A stretch of 47,398 bases of DNA, taken from Chromatiales bacterium. Its GTDB lineage: Bacteria; Pseudomonadota; Gammaproteobacteria; JAGRCI01. Shown here piece by piece: positions 15,845-24,986 of this stretch. Position numbers and translations under genes: made by a program. The stretch covers positions 1 through 47,398 of the forward strand of contig JAGRGI010000034.1 in the NCBI GenBank assembly GCA_020445565.1. The letters run 5' to 3'. The first letter of the stretch is position 1. Every line of letters starts with the position of its first letter. The notes beneath the pieces are model-generated. The model searched no databases, was not told the DNA's origin, and saw only the letters and a program-made list of their open reading frames with translations.

Positions 15845-17074
15845 ATGAATGCCGCCTGGGTCTTCCTCGCCCTGGTCACCGGAGCGCTATGGCTGGGTTT
15901 TGTCATGCACACCTCCGGTGGCAAGGACTTGCTGCTGGATCGTTACACCGCCGGCTACGCCGGTTTGGTGGCAGTTCTCACCGTGGTGTGGCTCGCGGGC
16001 CTGCTTTTCGCCTGGCGCAAGCGGGCGCAACTGGGCGGCTGGCTGAAGAGTATCTTTGGCAGCGTCTTTGTCACCCTGGTTCTTGCGGCCATCGTACTGC
16101 CGCTGGCCTATATCTACCTACACCAGCGCAGCCTGGATTCCAGTGTATTCAATCCGCTGCGCAAGGAAGCCCACGCCTTTTCCCAGATCGACAAAACACC
16201 CATCGATACCGCGACGAACGAAGGCGCCATCCGCATCCTGGCCATAGGTGGCTCCACCACCTACGGATCCAAACTGGAACGCGAGCAGGCCTATCCCGCG
16301 CAGTTGGAAAAGGCATTGCGCGAACGCTTCCCAGGGCAGGAGATCGAGGTGCTCAACGCCGGCGTTCCCTGGCACACCAGCATGCATTCGTTGATGCGCT
16401 ACGCCACACGCTTCGCCTACTGGAAGCCGAAGGTTGTCATTGTCATGCACGCCTTCAATGACATCTACCAAACCTCTGAAGGCCATCTCACCAACGGGGA
16501 GTATCGGGGCGACTACGGTCACTTTTTTGGCGCCATGGGCGAACGCGTGAACCCGGTAGATCGGTTTGCCCGCGGCATAAGCAAGGCCCTGTCCAACAAC
16601 TGGCTCGCCCGTACCTGGTATTCCGACCTGCGAGACAGCAGTCCGTCCAAACCCAAGCCCCGGATCGATCTGCTGCGCCCGTTGCCGGACTTCAAGCGCA
16701 ATCTCACACGTCTGGCCAGTATTGTCAGCAACGACGGTGCGCGGTTGGTGCTGATGACCCAGCCTTACAGCTATCGGCCCAATATGACAACGGCCGAGAA
16801 AAAGACCCTTTTCTATCCGTTCTATTACAAGGACTACGCCCAGGTGCCCGGCATCGACGAGCAAACCACCGCAATGGACCGGTTCAACCAAGGTACCCGC
16901 GAAGTGGCCTCAGCAACGGGCAGTGTGCTCATTGACCTTGAGTCACGCATCGCCAAGAGTGCGGACATGATGTACGACGACGTGCACTACACGGTCGACG
17001 GCGCCCGCGTAGTGGCGCAGCAGATTCTCGCGGCAGCACCCTGGGCGGAACTGATCGAGGTCGGCTCACCGTGA
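15845..17074 (+). CDS. Membrane-anchored SGNH/GDSL hydrolase
   Basis: 409 aa with three N-terminal membrane helices (about residues 3-22, 36-58, 75-95) and a C-terminal SGNH esterase domain. Catalytic Ser is in AIGGSTTYG, the Asn block in HAFNDIY, and the Asp/His pair in YDDVHYTVDG. Such proteins add or remove O-acyl groups on polysaccharides. GGAG precedes the ATG. The stop overlaps the next gene's GTG (GTGA). Confidence 0.82.
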   Translation: MNAAWVFLALVTGALWLGFVMHTSGGKDLLLDRYTAGYAGLVAVLTVVWLAGLLFAWRKRAQLGGWLKSIFGSVFVTLVLAAIVLPLAYIYLHQRSLDSSVFNPLRKEAHAFSQIDKTPIDTATNEGAIRILAIGGSTTYGSKLEREQAYPAQLEKALRERFPGQEIEVLNAGVPWHTSMHSLMRYATRFAYWKPKVVIVMHAFNDIYQTSEGHLTNGEYRGDYGHFFGAMGERVNPVDRFARGISKALSNNWLARTWYSDLRDSSPSKPKPRIDLLRPLPDFKRNLTRLASIVSNDGARLVLMTQPYSYRPNMTTAEKKTLFYPFYYKDYAQVPGIDEQTTAMDRFNQGTREVASATGSVLIDLESRIAKSADMMYDDVHYTVDGARVVAQQILAAAPWAELIEVGSP

Positions 17075-18072
17075 GCGCTCCCTATGGCGGTAAGGGAATC
17101 GAGTTTCTCAACAAACCCGAGGCCGCCCTGATCTCGGTCATCATGCCCTGTTACAACGCCTCACGCTATTTGCGCAGCGCGGTCAACAGCGTCATGGAGC
17201 AGAGTCATGTAAATGTGGAGTTGATTGTCGTCGACGACGGCTCCACCGATGACAGCCTTACCCTGCTGGAGCAGCTAAGCGAGGAACATGCGGGTCGCAT
17301 TCGCGTCTTGCAGCAGCCCAATCAAGGCCCCTACCCGGCCCGCAACCGTGGTCTGCGTCACGCCCGCGGTGAATTCGTCGCCTTCCTGGATGCCGACGAC
17401 TTTTGGGAAGAGGAATGTTTGGAAAAGCTGCTAAAGGCCATGGATCGAAATGGTGCGGAACTGGCTTACTGCGGTTGGCAAAACATCGGCGAAGGCGGCC
17501 CGGGCAAACGCCCCCATGTACCCCCGGATTACGAGAACGGCGACACCGCGGCGCTTTTTCTGCGCAATTGCCCCTGGCCCATCCACGCCTGCCTGCTGCA
17601 CCGGGACCTGGCCGAGCGGGTAGGCGGCTTTTCCGAGCGCTACGGCACCTCCCTGGACTACGATTTCTGGCTGCGAATCTCCGCCCTCACCCACAACTTT
17701 GTCCTGGTCCCGGAAGTACTCGCCTACTACCGCTGGCATGGAACAGGACAGATCTCTTCCAACCGCTGGCGACAGGTGGTGGATGCCTGGCTCGTGCGGC
17801 GGGAATTCGTTGCCAATCACCCGGAACAGGTGGCACACCTGAATCGCAAGTCCCGGCGCGATCTTGTCGATGGCGCCCTGCGACATGCCGCCTATGACGC
17901 GCTTTGGAAACGAGATCTGACAACCGCCCAGCCACTGTTTCGCCGCAGTCTGTTACACGGCGCCCTTCGCCTGCGTGATCTGAAATATGCCCTGCCCGCA
18001 TTTCTCCCCGCCCCGGCCTTCGCCGCCTTGGTACGCGGGCGTGATGCAGGTGAAGCGCCCTCGGACGAGTGA
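17071..18072 (+). CDS. Glycosyltransferase family 2 protein (first of three)
   Basis: 333-aa GT-A transferase. N-terminal nucleotide-sugar domain with SVIMPCYNASRYL, VVDDGSTDDS and the metal-binding DADD (AFLDADDFW); acceptor-side segment SLDYDFWLRIS. GTG start overlaps the previous stop. Overlaps the deacetylase gene by four bases. Sugar specificity cannot be inferred. Confidence 0.88.
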   Translation: MSAPYGGKGIEFLNKPEAALISVIMPCYNASRYLRSAVNSVMEQSHVNVELIVVDDGSTDDSLTLLEQLSEEHAGRIRVLQQPNQGPYPARNRGLRHARGEFVAFLDADDFWEEECLEKLLKAMDRNGAELAYCGWQNIGEGGPGKRPHVPPDYENGDTAALFLRNCPWPIHACLLHRDLAERVGGFSERYGTSLDYDFWLRISALTHNFVLVPEVLAYYRWHGTGQISSNRWRQVVDAWLVRREFVANHPEQVAHLNRKSRRDLVDGALRHAAYDALWKRDLTTAQPLFRRSLLHGALRLRDLKYALPAFLPAPAFAALVRGRDAGEAPSDE

Positions 18073-18854
18073 ACACCATGGTCCGCTGTGACATTCTCAT
18101 GTACCACATGGTTTCGGAACCGCAGACCAGCTTGGACGCACGGTTCGCCATCCCTCCACAGCGTTTCGCCGCCCAGATCGATTCACTGCTGGGCAGGGGC
18201 TACCACTTTGTTTCGCTGGACCAGATACTCGGGATGGTCAACGGTCAAACCAACCTGCCGGACCGTTCGGTTGCGATCACCTTCGATGACGGCTACCTGG
18301 ACAACTACGAAAACGCCTTTCCCATACTTCAGCAGCGCAACATACCGGCTGCAATTTTCCTCGTTTCCGGGCTCATGGGGGACAGCAACCGCTGGATGCA
18401 TGGCAGAGGCTTTTCCGAGCGGGCTCTGATGAATTGGCCCCAGGTACGGGAAATGGCTTCCCACCGGATAACCTTCGGCGGTCACACGGTCAATCATGCA
18501 CGTCTGACGGAAGTCTCCGCAGATCAGGCAAGGCGCGAGATCGAGGACAATCGCGCCGCCATCGCAGACCGCCTCGGAACCCAGATCGATCACTTTGCCT
18601 ATCCCTACGGCGCCCTGAACGAGACGGCCGTGAAGCTGGTCCGCGAGGCTGGATACCGCACTGCCTGTTCTACCCGCCCCGGCCCCAACCGGGCGGACAC
18701 CAACCCCTACGTACTGCGCCGTATCGAGGTCTATGGAGACGATACCCCCGCGCAACTGCATCGCAAGCTGGTATTCGGCACCAACGAACGGGCGCTGACG
18801 GTCCCGCTTCGCTATTACTGGGACCGACTCAAATCGCGACTACCGGGAAACTGA
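18069..18854 (+). CDS. Polysaccharide deacetylase (NodB homology domain)
   Basis: 261-aa carbohydrate esterase family 4 enzyme that removes N- or O-acetyl groups. Catalytic motif TFDDG (in AITFDDGYLDNY), the zinc-binding H-x3-H in GGHTVNHARL, and YPYGALNE are all present. No signal peptide, so it probably acts on a cytoplasmic lipid-linked intermediate. GTG 18069 gives a GTGA overlap with the transferase before it; ATG 18078 is an alternative. Confidence 0.88.
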   Translation: MNTMVRCDILMYHMVSEPQTSLDARFAIPPQRFAAQIDSLLGRGYHFVSLDQILGMVNGQTNLPDRSVAITFDDGYLDNYENAFPILQQRNIPAAIFLVSGLMGDSNRWMHGRGFSERALMNWPQVREMASHRITFGGHTVNHARLTEVSADQARREIEDNRAAIADRLGTQIDHFAYPYGALNETAVKLVREAGYRTACSTRPGPNRADTNPYVLRRIEVYGDDTPAQLHRKLVFGTNERALTVPLRYYWDRLKSRLPGN

Positions 18855-18858
18855 CCCT

Positions 18859-19806
18859 GTGGATATCACCATCATCATCTGCACCTACAACCGGGTCGGC
18901 AATCTGGCCTCCTGTATCGGGGCCCTGGGCCAACAGCAGGACGTGGATTCCCTGGCCTGGGAGGTCCTGGTGATAGACAACAACTCCAGCGACGGGACCG
19001 GCGAGGAAGTCGCCCGTCTGGCGCAAGGATTCCGCGTACCGGTACGCTGCGTGCGCGAAACCGAGCAGGGCCTCAATTACGCCCGTAACCGCGGCGCGCT
19101 GGAAGCCACAGGCCACTATTGCGCCTACATCGACGACGACATACTGGTCAGTCCAGGCTGGCTGCATGCCCTCTACCACGCACTGCAGGACAACCAGGCC
19201 GCCGCCGCCGGCGGTCGCATCCTGCTTGATCCCGACCTTGATATTCCCAAATGGATCAAGCCGGAAATGTATGGCTTCCTTGGCCATCAGGACTTTGGCG
19301 ATGAATCCTTCGAAATGGACGGCAGCGAACGCTACCCGTTTGGCGGCAACATGGCCTTCCTTCGCGACGTGCTTCTGACGGTGGGAAAATTCGATGTCAA
19401 CATGGGACGCAAGGGCGAGGGTCGCAAGCGCGAGGAACTGTTCAAGGGCGAAGAACTGGACTATTTCCAACGGGTCAAGCGGGGGGAGAATGCCTACATC
19501 GCCTATGAGCCCAGGGCGATCGTCTTTCATCAGGTACTGCCCCATCAACTGAAGAAGCGCTATTTCCGCATCCTTCATTTCAATTCCGGCCTGCAACGCG
19601 CGCTTTTGGGAGGCCCCGCCCGGGGCAAGACGGTCCTCGGCGTCCCGTTGTATCTGTTTCCCCAATTGCTGCGCGCCGGCGGCCGCTATCTGATGCAAGC
19701 CGTGACCCGTGGACCGGACTGGGCGTTTCGTCAGCAGATGACCGTCGCCAACTTTGTCGGCATGATGATCGGACACTACCGCTCCCGCAACCGGGCCACG
19801 GCATAG
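18859..19806 (+). CDS. Glycosyltransferase family 2 protein (second of three)
   Basis: 315-aa GT-A enzyme: IIICTYNRVGNL, LVIDNNSSDGT, GLNYARNRG and the metal-binding YIDDDI segment, with a C-terminal hydrophobic part (about residues 255-300) that may touch the membrane. GTG start, four bases after the deacetylase. The end (TAGTG) overlaps the next start by one base. Confidence 0.85.
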   Translation: MDITIIICTYNRVGNLASCIGALGQQQDVDSLAWEVLVIDNNSSDGTGEEVARLAQGFRVPVRCVRETEQGLNYARNRGALEATGHYCAYIDDDILVSPGWLHALYHALQDNQAAAAGGRILLDPDLDIPKWIKPEMYGFLGHQDFGDESFEMDGSERYPFGGNMAFLRDVLLTVGKFDVNMGRKGEGRKREELFKGEELDYFQRVKRGENAYIAYEPRAIVFHQVLPHQLKKRYFRILHFNSGLQRALLGGPARGKTVLGVPLYLFPQLLRAGGRYLMQAVTRGPDWAFRQQMTVANFVGMMIGHYRSRNRATA

Positions 19807-20771
19807 TGAAACTCACCGTATTGATATGCACCCACAACCGCCGTGAGTTGCTTGCCCGAACGGTAGATTCCTTATTTGCAGCAGAAAAACCGGCACAAAT
19901 CCGCCCGCAGTTGGTAATTGCCGCCAACGCCTGCTCCGACGATACCCATGACTATCTTGGCCACTTGGCATCACAACGGCTCGCCGACTGGGACTTCCGC
20001 TGGCTGCCGGTTCCCACGCCCGGAAAATCCCAGGCGTTGAATGCCGCGTTACCAGGACTGGACACCGATTGGGTGGTGCTGATCGATGACGATCACCGGA
20101 TTCCCGACGAGTTCCTGCAACGCATCGACGCCGTCATCCAATCCCAACCGGAGGCAGACCTGATTTGTGGTTGCGTGCGGCCGGATTGGTCGGGAAACGA
20201 ACCCGACTGGGTACATGAACGGGGCAAGTACCGGATCTATCCGGTGCCGGTACCCCATTTCGAACCCTTCGACCAGCCTCGCGAACTGAACCAGAACGAT
20301 CCAATCCCCGGCGGCGGAAATCTGATGTTGAGCGCCCGCGTGGTGCGAGCGAACGGTGGTTTCTCCACGGACCTGGGACCGGTCGCCGACGGCCTTGCCG
20401 GCAGCGAAGACACCGACTACGTGTTACGCGCGCTGGCCACCGGTTTCAAACTGTATTACGACCCTTCCATCGTGCAGTATCACTATGTGGATCCGACCCG
20501 CCTGAAACTGGGTTACGTGCTGCGCAAGGCTTACGAACGATCCTGTTCGGTAACGCGGGTAAAAACCGACGGCAGTCGCCCGCCGCGTCACCTGTGGCGC
20601 AAACTGGCCAACTATGCGCTGGGTGGGCTGTTCGCCTTCAATGTGAAACGCGCCCGATTTTTTGCCGTCCGCGTTGCCGCCACGTTGGGTGAGATTCAAG
20701 CTTACAAACTGGGCCCACCCAGCGAAAACCTGCCCGCCGGAAACGCTACGGAACCCCACGAAATCCGATAA
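19806..20771 (+). CDS. Glycosyltransferase family 2 protein (third of three)
   Basis: 321-aa GT-A enzyme with VLICTHNRRELL at the N-terminus, GKSQALNAALP, the metal-binding VLIDDDHRIP and an acceptor-side GSEDTDYVLRALATG segment. GTG start overlapping the preceding stop. Similar in architecture to the previous gene, so the two may be old duplicates acting on successive sugars. Confidence 0.85.
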   Translation: MKLTVLICTHNRRELLARTVDSLFAAEKPAQIRPQLVIAANACSDDTHDYLGHLASQRLADWDFRWLPVPTPGKSQALNAALPGLDTDWVVLIDDDHRIPDEFLQRIDAVIQSQPEADLICGCVRPDWSGNEPDWVHERGKYRIYPVPVPHFEPFDQPRELNQNDPIPGGGNLMLSARVVRANGGFSTDLGPVADGLAGSEDTDYVLRALATGFKLYYDPSIVQYHYVDPTRLKLGYVLRKAYERSCSVTRVKTDGSRPPRHLWRKLANYALGGLFAFNVKRARFFAVRVAATLGEIQAYKLGPPSENLPAGNATEPHEIR

Positions 20772-20776
20772 CACTC

Positions 20777-21724
20777 ATGGCCAACGACTCCCCCATATTT
20801 CTTGTCGGTGCCGCCCGTTCCGGGACCACACTGTTGCAGTACATGCTGCGTTCCCATCCCAACCTCTCGGGGCCGACCGGGGAATCGCATTTCCTTGTCC
20901 CCATGTACCGGGACCAGGCGGCCTATGGTGACCTGAAAAACCCGGCGAACGTGCGCCGGGCACTGCAAACCATGCATCGCATCAGCACGGAATTCATGGA
21001 GACAGACCTGCATGGCCTGAAATTCGACCTGGACGCCCTGGCGAAGCAGCTGGCGCAAGCGGGTGACGGCAGCATGGTCGGCCTGTTCGAGGCCCTCTAT
21101 CGCGCTAACGCCAACGGCGAAGGAAAGCGGCGTTGGATCGACAAAACCCCCTACTACATCCTCCACCTGCCGACCATACTCGAAATGTTCCCCCAGGCGC
21201 AGATCGTCCATATCGTCCGTGACGGCCGTGACTGCGCCTACTCCATGTTGCAGCGCTCCACCGACCTGGGAATCTACAACTACCACCATGCCGCAAAGAC
21301 CTGGCAACAGTACGTGGAAGCAGGCGACCGCATGCGTGAACACCTGGCGCCAACCCAATTCTATGAATTGCGCTACGAAGACGTGCTCGCCAACGGTCGG
21401 GAAACCATGGAGGCGCTGTGCGAATTTCTCGGGGAACCCTTCGACGACTCGGTCGTGAACTTCAAGAAGTCCCAGGACGCGGTAGGAGCGGAGCGCACAC
21501 CACTGCTCAAGCAGCCTCTACAGGCCGGCAACGCCGAGAAATGGCGCAAACAACTCAGTCCCTGGCAGATTCGGGTGGTGGAAGCAGCGGCTGGCGACAC
21601 CCTGCAACGCCATGGCTACCCCTTGGCTACCGAAGGAAAACGCCTGTCCCTGCCCCTTCGCGCGGCCTATCGCCTGCACGAAAAATACCGAAGGGCCCGC
21701 CGAAACCGCGCCCGCAAGAACTAA
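20777..21724 (+). CDS. PAPS-dependent sulfotransferase
   Basis: 315 aa. Transfers sulfate from PAPS to a hydroxyl or amine, most likely on the glycan made by this cluster. The 5'-phosphosulfate loop is FLVGAARSGTTLLQ (residues 8-21) and the 3'-phosphate site is IVRDGRDCAYSM (about 148-159). Five bases after the third GT2 and 13 bases before the sulfatase-fold gene. Confidence 0.88.
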   Translation: MANDSPIFLVGAARSGTTLLQYMLRSHPNLSGPTGESHFLVPMYRDQAAYGDLKNPANVRRALQTMHRISTEFMETDLHGLKFDLDALAKQLAQAGDGSMVGLFEALYRANANGEGKRRWIDKTPYYILHLPTILEMFPQAQIVHIVRDGRDCAYSMLQRSTDLGIYNYHHAAKTWQQYVEAGDRMREHLAPTQFYELRYEDVLANGRETMEALCEFLGEPFDDSVVNFKKSQDAVGAERTPLLKQPLQAGNAEKWRKQLSPWQIRVVEAAAGDTLQRHGYPLATEGKRLSLPLRAAYRLHEKYRRARRNRARKN

Positions 21725-21737
21725 AGACAACGGCATC

Positions 21738-23873
21738 ATGCACAATCAATCAAACACCGGGCGCATCCTGCGCCAGTCCCTGACAGTCATCACCCTCATC
21801 GCCCTCGGCTTCGCGGCATTGCTGATGGTCAAATCCATCATCGACTTCACCCGTGCCGGCCCACAGGTCCAAGCGGAGATCGAAGCGCATTTCCAAAGCT
21901 ATGGCGCCTACGCCATGGCCCGCCTGGGCATGTGGACATTCCTCATCGCCGCCTTTCTCAGTGGCGTCGGCGTATTCGCTTACGCCTTGCTGAGCCGCGC
22001 GCTGAATTGGCGCTTTCATTGGTTCTGGGCCTTGCTGGCCGGCGGTTTCAGCCTGGGCCTGCTGACCGCGTTACAGTTCCTGCACCAACTGCTGTATCTG
22101 CCTTCGAGCATCATCGTTTCGTGGAACTACCGCAACAGTCGCCTGTACCCCATCTGGGATCAACTCAGCCCCGAACGTCTGGATATCCTGCAATGGACCC
22201 TGCTCATAGCCGCGGCTCTGATACTGGTGTTTTCCCTGCTGCGCCTCGTTCGGCGCGGGCAATTCGGCTTCGCCTTCGGTAGCGTTGTCATTGCCTGCGG
22301 CTTCATCGCCATCCCACTTCTGGCGGCACTACCCAGCAAGATCTCCGATGCCCCCCTGCCCGCCAACGCCGACAAACCCAACATCATCATGATCGGCTCG
22401 GATACCCTGCGGGCGGACCGCATCGGTGCCCTGGGCTATTCACGGGACACCACCCCCTACATCGATGCCTTAAGTGAGCGCGGCGCCCTGTTCGAAAACT
22501 TCTACGTACCCCTGGCCCGCACAGCACCCAGTCTGGCAACTATGCTCACCGGCACCTGGCCGCACACCCACGGCATCCGCCACAACTACAACGCCGACGA
22601 CGAAAAGGACTTTCCCGTACCCACCCTGCCGCAATTATTGCGGGACGCAGGCTACCATACCGCCGCTATCACCGACTGGGCGGGCGGAGACCTGGGCAAA
22701 CTCGGTTTCGGTTTCCAAGACTACGACGGCCCGGAAGACCAGTGGAACCTCAAGTATCTGATACGCCAAGGTCCCAAGGACATCCGCCTGTTCCTGACCC
22801 TGTTCACCCATAACCGCTTCGGCAAGACCTTTATACCCGAGCTGTATTTCTATGCCGGCGTCCCCATGGGAAGTGAACTGGCGATCACCGCCAAGAAGCA
22901 GATCACCAAACTCGCCAAGGGGGAACAGCCGTTCTTTCTCACCCTGTTCACCTCCAGCACCCACATTCCGTTCCCGTCAGAATATCCCTATTACACGCTG
23001 TTCGCGGATCCGAAATATCATGGCGAATCCAAGTTCATCATGTCCGACCTGGACACGCCGGAACAGATCATCAAGAAACAATCTCAGGATGAAACCGCCT
23101 TCGACGTACAGCAGATCGTCGATCTCTACGACGGTGCGGTACGCAGTTTCGACGACTTGGTAAAGGACCTGGTCGGCTGGTTGGACATCACCGGTCTTTC
23201 CAAAAACACCATCATCATCGTTTTCAGCGACCACGGCGTCGACCTGTTCGAAAAACACACCTGGGGCCAGGGCAACAGCGTCATGGGCGACGACCCCAGC
23301 GCCCGCGTGCCGCTGCTGATCGTCGATCCGGGCCGCGAACAGGCCACCCGCATCCCACGCACCACCCGCAGCGTCGATCTGGCTCCTACCTTATTGGAAC
23401 GCCTCGGCCTCGCGGTGCCAAAGGAAATGGACGGCCGCCCCCTGACCCCATACATAGATGACCCAGGAACCAATCTGGATCTGGCCGCGTTTTATGAAAC
23501 CGGTGTCTGGCTGGCCCCCATGCCTGGGGTTCGCAGCGACCACCTCCAGTATCCAAGCCTGCTCAAGATCCTTGAGATCCCCAACAAGGAGACCGGAACC
23601 ATGTCGGTCAAACCACAGTACCGGGACATCGTCATCCAGGCCCGCGACCGCATGATCCGTACCGACGACTGGAAACTGGTTTACCTGCCGATGAAGGAAG
23701 GCGCCTTGTATTGGTTGTTTGATCTGCGCGAAAACCCTGACAACGACGAAGATGTCTCCGCTCAACACCCCGAGATCTTCGCGCAAATGAAACAGCGGCT
23801 CGTCGACTGGATGAAACACGACCACAAGCGCGAATGGGTCGACGAACACTTGGTCATGCGCAACACGCACTAG
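21738..23873 (+). CDS. Membrane sulfatase-fold protein with Thr in place of the catalytic Cys
   Basis: 711 aa: about five N-terminal membrane helices (first 215 residues) then a periplasmic alkaline-phosphatase/sulfatase domain. Sulfatases need Cys or Ser in C-x-P-x-R, converted to formylglycine. Here the motif reads TAPSLATMLTG, so Thr262 replaces Cys and Leu replaces Arg. Metal ligands look intact: Asp222 (GSDTLRADR), Asp498 and His499 (FSDHG). A Thr nucleophile and N-terminal helices are typical of LtaS- and EptA-like phosphotransferases. It may transfer phosphoglycerol, phosphoethanolamine or a similar group. ATG 21738 is the first plausible start after the sulfotransferase. Confidence 0.8.
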   Translation: MHNQSNTGRILRQSLTVITLIALGFAALLMVKSIIDFTRAGPQVQAEIEAHFQSYGAYAMARLGMWTFLIAAFLSGVGVFAYALLSRALNWRFHWFWALLAGGFSLGLLTALQFLHQLLYLPSSIIVSWNYRNSRLYPIWDQLSPERLDILQWTLLIAAALILVFSLLRLVRRGQFGFAFGSVVIACGFIAIPLLAALPSKISDAPLPANADKPNIIMIGSDTLRADRIGALGYSRDTTPYIDALSERGALFENFYVPLARTAPSLATMLTGTWPHTHGIRHNYNADDEKDFPVPTLPQLLRDAGYHTAAITDWAGGDLGKLGFGFQDYDGPEDQWNLKYLIRQGPKDIRLFLTLFTHNRFGKTFIPELYFYAGVPMGSELAITAKKQITKLAKGEQPFFLTLFTSSTHIPFPSEYPYYTLFADPKYHGESKFIMSDLDTPEQIIKKQSQDETAFDVQQIVDLYDGAVRSFDDLVKDLVGWLDITGLSKNTIIIVFSDHGVDLFEKHTWGQGNSVMGDDPSARVPLLIVDPGREQATRIPRTTRSVDLAPTLLERLGLAVPKEMDGRPLTPYIDDPGTNLDLAAFYETGVWLAPMPGVRSDHLQYPSLLKILEIPNKETGTMSVKPQYRDIVIQARDRMIRTDDWKLVYLPMKEGALYWLFDLRENPDNDEDVSAQHPEIFAQMKQRLVDWMKHDHKREWVDEHLVMRNTH

Positions 23874-23916
23874 CGTTGGTGCACGCCCTCAGGGCCGCCC
23901 ATCCAACAATACGAAT

Positions 23917-23948
23917 CTTGCCGCCCCCACCCCCAACCAGGCGGCAAG
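23917..23948 (+). terminator. Hairpin at the end of the glycan cluster
   Basis: Perfect 9-bp stem CTTGCCGCC/GGCGGCAAG (23917-23925 and 23940-23948) with a C-rich loop, 43 bases after the last cluster gene. Only GCTTTG follows, so the U-tract is weak. Confidence 0.55.
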
Positions 23949-24013
23949 GCTTTGCCGTTCAGCAATTCCTAGGCGGCTGCAGGAGCCATTTTTCCATAGA
24001 ATAACGTTTTAAT

Positions 24014-24024
24014 ACAAATAGTTA
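24014..24024 (+). repeat. Shared 11-mer at the fliC sigma-54 promoter
   Basis: ACAAATAGTTA, seven bases upstream of the -24 GG. Identical copies occur at 25167-25177 (yfdX) and, inverted, at 3378-3388 (small RNA). With its flanks it matches 11 of 13 positions of the IHF consensus WATCAA-N4-TTR. Confidence 0.7.
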
Positions 24025-24029
24025 AAAAC

Positions 24030-24046
24030 TTGGCACCCGCTTTGCT
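24030..24046 (+). promoter_or_regulatory. Sigma-54 promoter of fliC
   Basis: TTGGCACCCGCTTTGCT is a near-perfect -24/-12 element: GG (24032-24033), 10 bases, GC (24044-24045). Predicted start near 24057, giving a leader of about 33 bases. Sigma-28 control is more common for flagellin genes; sigma-54 flagellins are known, e.g. Vibrio flaA. Confidence 0.85.
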
Positions 24047-24089
24047 TGATTCCGGTTGACAGCACTACAACCAGATCAGGAGAGCGATC

Positions 24090-24935
24090 ATGCCCCAGGT
24101 CATCAACACCAACATCTCCTCCATCAACGCCCAGCGGCAGTTGAACCGCTCTCAGTCGCATTTACAGGTTTCCCTGGAGCGGCTGTCCTCGGGTCTGCGT
24201 ATCAACCGCGCCAAAGACGACGCCGCCGGCCTGGCCATCTCGGAGCGCTTCACCTCCCAGATACGCGGTCTCGAACAAGCCGCCCGCAACGCCAACGACG
24301 GCATCTCCCTCCTGCAAACCGCAGAAGGCGCCATGGAAGAAATTTCCAATTCGCTACAGCGTATGCGCGAAATCGCGATCCAGGCCCGCAACGGCACCGT
24401 GAACGCCGACGACAAGAACTCCTTGAACGACGAGTTCCAGCAACTGCGCGAAGAGATCATCCGCATCACCGACACGGCGGAATTCAACAACATCAACCTG
24501 CTGGGCACCGCCGCCAGCCTGGACTTCCAGGTCGGCTGGGAAAACGGTTCCGACAACCAGATCACTGTATCCACCCTGGACATAGTTACCGCCAGCGACG
24601 GCTCCGGCGGCATCCGCTCCGCTGTCTGCGCCGGCCGCACCATCAGCACCAGCACCGGCGCATCGGCAGCCATCAGTATTCTCAGCGATGCCCTGGACGC
24701 CATCAGCGCCAAACGTGCTGACTTCGGCGCCAAACAGAACCGCCTGGAGGCCACCGTACGTAACGCGGAGAACATCGTCGAAAACCAGAGCGCCGCCCGC
24801 TCCCGTATCCTCGACGCCGACTTCGCCCGCGAAACCGCCAACCTCACCCGCAACCAGATCCTGCAACAGGCCGGTACCGCCATGCTCGCCCAGGCCAATC
24901 AGTTGCCGCAGAACGTCCTGTCCTTGTTGCAATAG
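24090..24935 (+). CDS. fliC: Flagellin
   Basis: Flagellar filament subunit, 281 aa, exported by the flagellar type III apparatus. Conserved N-terminal coiled-coil domain (VINTNISSINAQRQL, LSSGLRINRAKDDAAGLAIS) and C-terminal domain (ILDADFARETANLTRNQIL, ending NVLSLLQ). The central variable part is very short, so the outer D2/D3 domains are absent. Cys180 lies in this short region, unusual because flagellins normally lack cysteine. AGGAG precedes the ATG. It abuts the glycan cluster, which could supply flagellin glycosylation, but no link is shown. Confidence 0.96.
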   Translation: MPQVINTNISSINAQRQLNRSQSHLQVSLERLSSGLRINRAKDDAAGLAISERFTSQIRGLEQAARNANDGISLLQTAEGAMEEISNSLQRMREIAIQARNGTVNADDKNSLNDEFQQLREEIIRITDTAEFNNINLLGTAASLDFQVGWENGSDNQITVSTLDIVTASDGSGGIRSAVCAGRTISTSTGASAAISILSDALDAISAKRADFGAKQNRLEATVRNAENIVENQSAARSRILDADFARETANLTRNQILQQAGTAMLAQANQLPQNVLSLLQ

Positions 24936-24955
24936 ATATCGTAAGGGGGCATTTC

Positions 24956-24986
24956 CTGCCGGGTTGGCACAACCCGGCAGTTTTTT
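24956..24986 (+). terminator. Intrinsic terminator after fliC
   Basis: 10-bp perfect stem CTGCCGGGTT/AACCCGGCAG with loop GGCAC and six T. Clear rho-independent terminator. Confidence 0.93.

Noticed and set aside
10560..23873. Exosortase/PEP-CTERM exopolysaccharide locus
   Set aside because: No exosortase, PEP-CTERM protein, Wzx, Wzy or initiating glycosyltransferase is present.
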